Source of the DNA: Lacunisphaera sp.
GTDB lineage: Bacteria > Verrucomicrobiota > Verrucomicrobiia > Opitutales > Opitutaceae
DNA: 64,000 bases
Direction of reading: 5' to 3'
Assembly: GCA_009695095.1 (NCBI GenBank)
Contig: SIBQ01000001.1
Location: 2,501 to 66,500 of the forward strand
The notes below the pieces were generated by a model, which was not told the DNA's origin, did not search any database, and saw nothing but the letters and a program-made list of their open reading frames with translations. The position numbers were made by a program, and so were the translations under genes. Of this stretch, positions 58,161 through 64,000 are shown one piece after another. Numbering within the stretch: position 1 is the first letter of the stretch; each line of letters begins with the position of its first letter.

Positions 58161-60097
58161 TGAAACCAGTCCCCGACAAACGGCGCTCCTCCGACCTGCC
58201 CAAGCGCCTCCTCTTTCTCAACGATGTAAGCTTCCAATACGGCGCGGGCATCGCCCAAGCCCGGCAGGTCGAGTGCATGCTGGCCCTCGGCATCGAAACG
58301 GGCGTGCTGGCCTGGTCCCCCGGGGGTATCCGGCTGGAGGATGTGGCCACCCGCCCCATTGATCCCGACCTGTGGCTCGGCATCCGCGAGGTCAATCACC
58401 TTGAGGGCGGCAAGGCTCTGTCGGACGACGCCGTTATCAAGGGTCTCCTGCTGGAGGTCGCCCGGTTCCATCCGTCCGTCATCATCGTGGGCAACCTGCA
58501 CGCGGCGCACTGGCCCCTCCGCCTGCTGACCGCGCTCCGGGACATGGGATGCCGAGTGCTCACCTTTCTGCACGATGCCTACCTGTTCACCGGCCGCTGC
58601 GCCTACCCCGGCATCTGCCGGCTCTACCTGACCGGCTGCAACGAGACCTGCCCCACCGCGGACCATTACCCCAAGCTGGCGCCGGCCCTGATTGCGGGCG
58701 CCTGGCAGCTTCGACGCGAGATTTTCGGCGGCCCGCGCGACATCGAGGTGGTCGCCAACAGCCATTGGAGCAAAAAAATGTTCCAGACCGCCCTGCCCGC
58801 CTGCCACGCCGTCGAGCCCATCCACCTCGGCGCCGATGAGTTCGTCTTCCAGCCCGGCGACAGGCACGCCGCCCGGAAATTGCTCGGACTGCCGGCTGAC
58901 AAGCCCGTCGTGTTGTGCGCCGCCGTCAATTTCCAAGAAGAGCGCAAAGGCTGCCGGTATCTGCGGGAGATTATCGAGGCCTTGAAGGATGACGTGACCT
59001 TTGCCGCCTTCGGCCATAACGCCCAGGAGATCCCCGGCCTGATCGGCCTAGGCTATCATGTGCGCGCGGACAAGCTCGCGACTATCTACCAGACCGCTGA
59101 CCTCTTTCTCGGCGCGGCCACTGAAGAGGCCTTTGGCCAGACGGTGATGGAGGCCCAGCTCTGCGGCCTGCCGGTCGTGGCCTTCCAGGCCGGCGGGGTG
59201 GTGGAAATCGTGCGGAATGAAATCACCGGCCGGCTCATCCCCATCGGCGACTCGGCCGGGGTGGTCGACGCCATCCGGAGCCTGTTGGCGGATCCGTTGT
59301 CTCTGGCTAACGCCTCCACCTGGGCACGGCAGTTTGCGGTCAGCCGCTTTGCCATGTGGGCGCAGGAGGAACGCTGGCACCGCTATCTTATCGGCTGCCG
59401 GCAGACCGGCACCGGCCACAATCCCCCGACCATCGCCTATCCGCTGGACGAGACCGAGAACAGCCAGCAGGCCGGCCGCCACCGCCCCTCCTGGCCGGGC
59501 GCAGAGACCTTCATCTCGGAAGAGCACGCGCAGATCTTCGAGAAAACATCCCGGCTGCCCGGCTGGCAGACGCCAGCGGATTCCTTCAAGCTCTACGAGA
59601 TGGCCTATTATGCGGGGGACGTGATCTTGGAGATCGGCACCTTCGGCGGCCGGTCGGCGACCATCGAGTTGCGCGGCGCCCTGGCCAATCCCGCCCGCAC
59701 CCGACGGCCCCAGTTTTACGGCATCGATATCCAGGACGCCTCGATCACCCGCACCCGCCAAATTCTCGCCGATGAAAAGCTCGGTGGCCACTGCCACCTG
59801 TTTCACGGCAACCTGCAAGGCTTCTTGGAGCGCTGGAGCATCACCCCGACCATGGTGTTCCTGGATGGCGACCACACCTACGAGGGGGTAGTGGCGGATC
59901 TGAAAGCCCTGAGCGCCTACCTCAAAACCGGCACTCCGATCCTCGTGCACGATTTCGTGAATCACGACAACGCGGCCGGCAAGCTGGGGGTGAAGAAGGC
60001 CGCGCTGGAATGGGAGGGCGCCGGCCACGGCCGGTTCATGGGTTGCTTCGGCTGCAGCGCGCTCTATACCACGCTGATCCCTCCCCCCATCCGTTAG
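58160..60097 (+). CDS. Glycosyltransferase family 4 fused to a methyltransferase
   Basis: A 645-residue protein. Residues about 15-420 are a GT4 (GT-B) enzyme: LFLNDVSFQYGAGIAQARQV, FLHDAYLFTGRCAYPGICR, VANSHWSKKMF, and the donor-site EX7E-like EEAFGQTVMEAQLCGLPVVA near 325. Residues about 465-645 are a class I methyltransferase (VILEIGTFGGRSATIELRGA, MVFLDGDHTYEGVVADLKAL) of the Methyltransf_24 type. One chain could thus add and then methylate a sugar. ATG 58160 is chosen; the GTG just before it gives one more residue. Confidence 0.86.
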   Translation: MKPVPDKRRSSDLPKRLLFLNDVSFQYGAGIAQARQVECMLALGIETGVLAWSPGGIRLEDVATRPIDPDLWLGIREVNHLEGGKALSDDAVIKGLLLEVARFHPSVIIVGNLHAAHWPLRLLTALRDMGCRVLTFLHDAYLFTGRCAYPGICRLYLTGCNETCPTADHYPKLAPALIAGAWQLRREIFGGPRDIEVVANSHWSKKMFQTALPACHAVEPIHLGADEFVFQPGDRHAARKLLGLPADKPVVLCAAVNFQEERKGCRYLREIIEALKDDVTFAAFGHNAQEIPGLIGLGYHVRADKLATIYQTADLFLGAATEEAFGQTVMEAQLCGLPVVAFQAGGVVEIVRNEITGRLIPIGDSAGVVDAIRSLLADPLSLANASTWARQFAVSRFAMWAQEERWHRYLIGCRQTGTGHNPPTIAYPLDETENSQQAGRHRPSWPGAETFISEEHAQIFEKTSRLPGWQTPADSFKLYEMAYYAGDVILEIGTFGGRSATIELRGALANPARTRRPQFYGIDIQDASITRTRQILADEKLGGHCHLFHGNLQGFLERWSITPTMVFLDGDHTYEGVVADLKALSAYLKTGTPILVHDFVNHDNAAGKLGVKKAALEWEGAGHGRFMGCFGCSALYTTLIPPPIR

Positions 60098-60098
60098 C

Positions 60099-62960
60099 AT
60101 GGCCCTGTTTATTGCCCACTCCGCCCTTTTGCTTTGGGCCTCCTACGCGGCGGCGGGACGACTTTTTTCTTCACTGCTCGAGCGGCTCCTCGCCGCGGGC
60201 CTGCTGGCTTGGGGCAATCTCGTGGCCACCAGCCTGCTGCTCGCGAGCGTGCGTGAACTCGGTGCACCGGCGTGGTTTTTCCGCACGTCTCTCGCGCTCG
60301 CCCTCGTGACCTGGCTGGTGCTGCGCAAAGCCGGCCCGGAACCTGCCGCCAATTTCGCTCTCCCCGGTGCCTGCGGGGGAAAACCAAATCCCTGGTTGCT
60401 GGGCGCCGGCATCCTGACGCTTGGGCCGATCGCCTACGCCGGCATCCGGATCGCCTGCACCTACGTGCCCAACAATTACGACACGCTCGCCTATCATCTG
60501 CCCCGGGCGATGTATTATCTCGGCCAGGACACGCTCGCCCACTTCGACACCGGCAACCCCCGGCAGACCTACTTTCCCTTTAACTACAATCTGCTCCAGC
60601 TGTTCGGGCTCATCTACAGCCCGCCGCTGCAGGTGCTCAATATCTTCAACCTAGCGACTTGGGTCGCCGCCGGCCTGGCGATCTACCGCCTTTGCCGGCT
60701 CTGCGCCTTTGGCGCCAACTCCGCCCTCGTCGCCGCGTGGCTGGCGCTCACGTCGACGCAGGTGCTCGCCCAGGCCACCGCGACCACAAACGACCTGCCG
60801 ACCGGCGCCGGGCTCCTGTGCGCGCTGGTGTTTGCCCTGCGGTGGCGGCAATCCCGGCAGGCGCGGGATGCACTGCTGGGCGGACTCGCCGCCGGTTTGA
60901 CGGCCGGCTCCAAGCTCACCGTCTTGTTCTTCGGCCCGGCGGCTGGGCTGATCGTGCTGGCCTGGGGCTGGCAACACTGGCGGCGGTCAGAATCCCGCGC
61001 GTTTCTTCACAGCGTGCGCGCTTGGCTCGTGCCGGGATTGCTGGCCTTCGCCCTCGCCTCTCCCTTTGCCCTGATCAACCTGGCCGAAAAGGGCGAGTGG
61101 ATCAACAAGACCTACGACTTCACCCTCAACCGGCCCTTCTCCTGGGCGTGCCTCGCCCAGACGAGCGAGGCCTATCTGGTGCAGTTGTTCATCGAGCCGT
61201 TGCACCGCTTCACGTTCGATCTGAAATTCACCGGCCAGTTGAATGCGTGGGGGCAGCAGACGTTCTTTCCCCACTGGAACGAAGCCTTTGCGTTCTCCCC
61301 GCTCTATCTCTTTCCGCCCGACCTGAACGAGGACCATGTGTGGTATGGTTTCGCCGGCCCCTTCATCCTGCTTTGCGCCGTGTTCTGCCTCGTGCGCTGG
61401 CGCCAGCTCCCGGCCCCGGTTGTCTGGCTGGCCGGACTGGGGCTCGGCTGGTTCGGGACTTACTTTCTGCTGAACAAATGGTCGCTCTACAACCAGCGGT
61501 ATTTTGTGCCGGTGATCCTGGTCATGAGCCCCTGCATCGCCGCCTGCGTCGAGGTGGCCTGGGCCCGCCTTTCTTTCCGGCGGAGCACTCGTTACCTCCT
61601 CACAGCCCTGGCGTTCAGCGCCGTCTGGCTGGCGGGGATTTATTTATTCCAGAACACCAGCCGGCCCTATGGCCCGCTCTGGGCGGGCGACCTCGCACCG
61701 CCGGCCCTGCCCGCGCTACCCACGCTGATGGCAGAGCGACTGCCTGAGCAACCGCGGATCAACATCGACTCCACCGACGGCAACGAACGCATCTTTCTCC
61801 TCATGGCACTAGGCCGGCACCAGCGCTTCACGTCCTTCGAAAAAACCGATCCGACCTCCTACAACGTTTTTTCTGAATGGGGGTTTGTACGGAAGGTCGC
61901 CTACAGCAACATTGAACAGTTGTCCTCCTACACGATCGTCGAGATTCCGACCAAGCGGACCGCCGGCATCGAATTTCTCGGCACCATTGGCACCGGCCAG
62001 TCGGCCCTGGACTACTACGGATTGATGCCCCACGCCGATAAGGTCACCTCGACCGAAGGTAACCGCAATGTGCTGGTGACCCTGTATTATGCGCCGAAAG
62101 ATCCCCGCCGCTATACCTACATGCGCATCAAGGTGGCGGGACTCAACGCGCCCGACCAGGCCCGCCTCGTGGTCGGCGTCGAATATGAAGACCGCACGAC
62201 CGAAACCCTGGCGACTTTCACGGCCGCGGGCGAAGCCCCCGCCTCGGTCACCAGGCCATTCCGCCGCTTCACCGTCAGGGTCGAGGACCCGGCCAGCAGG
62301 CGGGAAATCGGGGCCATCGATATTCCCTACCTGTTCCGGGACCAACCGCCTGACTTTGAGGCGCCGGCCAATCCCGCTTCACTTTTTGCGGATGAGCTGA
62401 TCGGCACGGAGCCGCCCAACACCCTCGTTGCCACCGAGGGGTTGGCGCCCGCGGAAGGGCCCTATGCCCAGTGGGACTTGCCCGTCATTCGCTGGGCAAA
62501 AAGCCCGGTGCTGCTGCTGGAAATACCTGTGACGAAAGATCTGGGGCGACTGGAATTGTCCTTCGCTCTCCGCCTCCAGGCGCGGGAGGCCGCCGCCATC
62601 GACGTCGTGTTTAACGGCGGATTGGTGAAGAATTACAAATGGGAGGGCCTCACGTCCTGGCTTATTCAGACTCTCCAGCTGGCCCCGCAGGCGGGCAAGA
62701 ACGTGCTGGAGTTCAGGAACGTATCCGTCAGCGCCGAGCCCGACTGGCTGGATTACCTGGAGCGCTATCCCGACGTGAAGGCCTATTTGGTCGCGCAGAG
62801 CATTCCCTTCGAGAAGGGAGCCCAGGAACACTACGAAACCTTTGGCCGGAACGAGCATCGCATCCTCAATCTCAAGCGGCGCATCGAAACGCTCGACGGG
62901 CAGGCGCAACTCTACTACGTCTTCCGCAGCCTTCGCCTGGAGGGCTTTCGCACCCCATGA
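60099..62960 (+). CDS. Membrane glycosyltransferase (GT-C, ArnT/PMT-like) with large C-terminal domain
   Basis: A 953-residue protein. The first about 525 residues hold about 12 membrane helices; the first outer loop has YVPNNYDTLAYHLPRAMYYL, which carries the acidic residue expected of GT-C enzymes that use polyprenyl-phosphate sugars. The soluble part (about 530-953) has two beta-rich regions and ends with a PDWLDYLERYPDVKAYLVAQ / HYETFGRNEHRILNL motif like that in the 906-residue protein. It probably adds a sugar on the outer face of the inner membrane. It starts one base after the previous stop. Confidence 0.82.
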   Translation: MALFIAHSALLLWASYAAAGRLFSSLLERLLAAGLLAWGNLVATSLLLASVRELGAPAWFFRTSLALALVTWLVLRKAGPEPAANFALPGACGGKPNPWLLGAGILTLGPIAYAGIRIACTYVPNNYDTLAYHLPRAMYYLGQDTLAHFDTGNPRQTYFPFNYNLLQLFGLIYSPPLQVLNIFNLATWVAAGLAIYRLCRLCAFGANSALVAAWLALTSTQVLAQATATTNDLPTGAGLLCALVFALRWRQSRQARDALLGGLAAGLTAGSKLTVLFFGPAAGLIVLAWGWQHWRRSESRAFLHSVRAWLVPGLLAFALASPFALINLAEKGEWINKTYDFTLNRPFSWACLAQTSEAYLVQLFIEPLHRFTFDLKFTGQLNAWGQQTFFPHWNEAFAFSPLYLFPPDLNEDHVWYGFAGPFILLCAVFCLVRWRQLPAPVVWLAGLGLGWFGTYFLLNKWSLYNQRYFVPVILVMSPCIAACVEVAWARLSFRRSTRYLLTALAFSAVWLAGIYLFQNTSRPYGPLWAGDLAPPALPALPTLMAERLPEQPRINIDSTDGNERIFLLMALGRHQRFTSFEKTDPTSYNVFSEWGFVRKVAYSNIEQLSSYTIVEIPTKRTAGIEFLGTIGTGQSALDYYGLMPHADKVTSTEGNRNVLVTLYYAPKDPRRYTYMRIKVAGLNAPDQARLVVGVEYEDRTTETLATFTAAGEAPASVTRPFRRFTVRVEDPASRREIGAIDIPYLFRDQPPDFEAPANPASLFADELIGTEPPNTLVATEGLAPAEGPYAQWDLPVIRWAKSPVLLLEIPVTKDLGRLELSFALRLQAREAAAIDVVFNGGLVKNYKWEGLTSWLIQTLQLAPQAGKNVLEFRNVSVSAEPDWLDYLERYPDVKAYLVAQSIPFEKGAQEHYETFGRNEHRILNLKRRIETLDGQAQLYYVFRSLRLEGFRTP

Positions 62961-64000
62961 GCGTCGCGACTCAACCGGCCCAGACTGAGTTGCCCCCCGC
63001 GGCAGGCCGCAACGCCTACATCGATGCGCTCCGTGGCTGGAGTATTTTCGGGGTCGTCTGCGTGCACTTTGCCGGCAGCTTTGTGACGACTGACAGTCAC
63101 GTCTGGAGCCCATCCTTCTACCTCGGGCTTACCCTGAACCAGGTCTTCGGCTTCGCTGTCCCGCTTTTCATTTTTCTTTCCGGGTTGCTGGCCGGATCCT
63201 CCAGCAAAACCGTTACGCTCGGGGACTACTATCGCGGCCGCCTCTGGCGAATCGGTTTCCCCTACCTGCTCGCAAGCATCGCCTCGTTCTTCCTGCTCAG
63301 CCACTATGCGGCCTGGCAGGCCCTGCCCGATTATGGGGCGCGCTTCTCCTGGCTGGCCCAGCGCCTGTTTTTTTATGGCGTCGAGCCCACGCTCTATTTC
63401 ATCCCCCTCATCCTCCAGCTGTATTTCCTGCAACCGGCGCTGAAGGCGCTGCCCCGCTGGCTCAACCGCGTCATCCCCGTCCTCAGCCCCGAGCGTTTCA
63501 CCCTCATTCTCACCGGCCTGCTGCTGGTCCTCCATGTCACGCTCGGCCTGATGTGCTCCCGGGGCACCTTGAACTATTACGTGTGGGGCCGGCCGAATTC
63601 ACTGTTCTGGATATTCTATTTTTTCAGCGGGTTGCACTTCCGGAGCCTGGCGGGCTTGGTGTCGCGGCGCGGACTGGTGGCCGGCTGTTGGCTCACATTG
63701 ACTGTCGCTGCCGGGGCCATGGCTTGGAACGGGCTGCATCTGCTCGACCGCGCAGTGGTGGGGACGAACTTTGAGTTGAACCGGCTCGACCATGCCTATG
63801 TCCGGCCGGAAATGCTCGTCTATGATCTGGCGATGGTGGTCGGCCTGGCTGCCGGCATCGCCTTGGGTTGGGTCCCTCGGGCTGGCATCATTTCCTATCT
63901 CGGCCGCTACACGCTGGAAATTTATATCTGGCACATCCTGGTCCTCTATTATGCTGTCTGGCGATACCCCGCGGCGCTGGCGTCGTGCCGGCAGCTGCCC
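62957..64000 (+). CDS. Acyltransferase family 3 membrane protein, 5' part
   Basis: The gene starts with ATGA overlapping the previous stop and is open to the window end (348 codons). AAGRNAYIDALRGWSIFGVV with the His of VCVHFAGSF is the AcylT_3 signature, followed by about nine membrane helices (FAVPLFIFLSGLLAGSSS; YFIPLILQLYFLQPALKAL). Such enzymes O-acetylate or succinylate surface polysaccharides. The gene probably ends shortly beyond the window. Confidence 0.88.
   Translation, partial: MSVATQPAQTELPPAAGRNAYIDALRGWSIFGVVCVHFAGSFVTTDSHVWSPSFYLGLTLNQVFGFAVPLFIFLSGLLAGSSSKTVTLGDYYRGRLWRIGFPYLLASIASFFLLSHYAAWQALPDYGARFSWLAQRLFFYGVEPTLYFIPLILQLYFLQPALKALPRWLNRVIPVLSPERFTLILTGLLLVLHVTLGLMCSRGTLNYYVWGRPNSLFWIFYFFSGLHFRSLAGLVSRRGLVAGCWLTLTVAAGAMAWNGLHLLDRAVVGTNFELNRLDHAYVRPEMLVYDLAMVVGLAAGIALGWVPRAGIISYLGRYTLEIYIWHILVLYYAVWRYPAALASCRQLP

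Overview
The window is a high-GC bacterial chromosome segment. Gene content fits a member of the Verrucomicrobiota, most likely Opitutaceae: an alternative complex III operon, a FloA/NfeD pair, a polyphosphate-glucokinase-like ROK kinase, and the local style of protein families. This assignment is an inference from families, since no rRNA or other marker is present. I saw no rRNA, tRNA or CRISPR array.

Layout. 1-9.1 kb holds housekeeping genes: the 3' part of accC, a membrane protein, an MDR oxidoreductase, prmA-purN, a DUF2937 protein, dnaJ-grpE, a frameshifted anchored protein and manA. 9.2-16.2 kb holds ftsK, a RodZ-like protein and a floA-nfeD membrane-microdomain operon. 16.2-21 kb has an epimerase, tatA between two gene remnants, an MFS exporter and an adenylate-kinase-like fusion protein. 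21-26 kb is a MacAB-type export operon. 26-29 kb is a scarred stretch: a ROK kinase, abutting stubs of a SlyD-like isomerase and a cyclase, a thioesterase, and a DUF4412-like gene with two stops.

29-40 kb is one minus-strand respiratory operon, actA-B-C-D-E-F, followed by a small membrane protein, a CcoN-like protein, a CcoO-like cytochrome and a monoheme cytochrome c. Quinol would be oxidised at the ActC/ActF side and electrons passed through ActB, ActA and ActE. The CcoN-like subunit lacks five of the six histidines that bind haem and copper in real CcoN, so it should not reduce oxygen. This is the most unusual point in the window.

40-46.6 kb has a frameshifted sulfotransferase, a dead cysC, and a second export operon (TolC-like, HlyD-like, FtsX-like permease, LolD-like ATPase) interrupted by a four-helix-bundle gene with inverted flanking repeats. 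46.7-64 kb is a surface-polysaccharide locus. It has an ABC exporter (wzm, wzt) whose two genes are split by an antisense kinase-methyltransferase gene and carry matching promoter-like blocks. Downstream follows a tightly overlapping series of sulfotransferase, methyltransferase, glycosyltransferase and acyltransferase genes, with a visible duplication of a methyltransferase-glycosyltransferase pair.

Broken genes are common. Many lesions are single-base losses in G, C or A runs, or Trp codons turned into stops. Both real gene decay and sequencing error remain possible.
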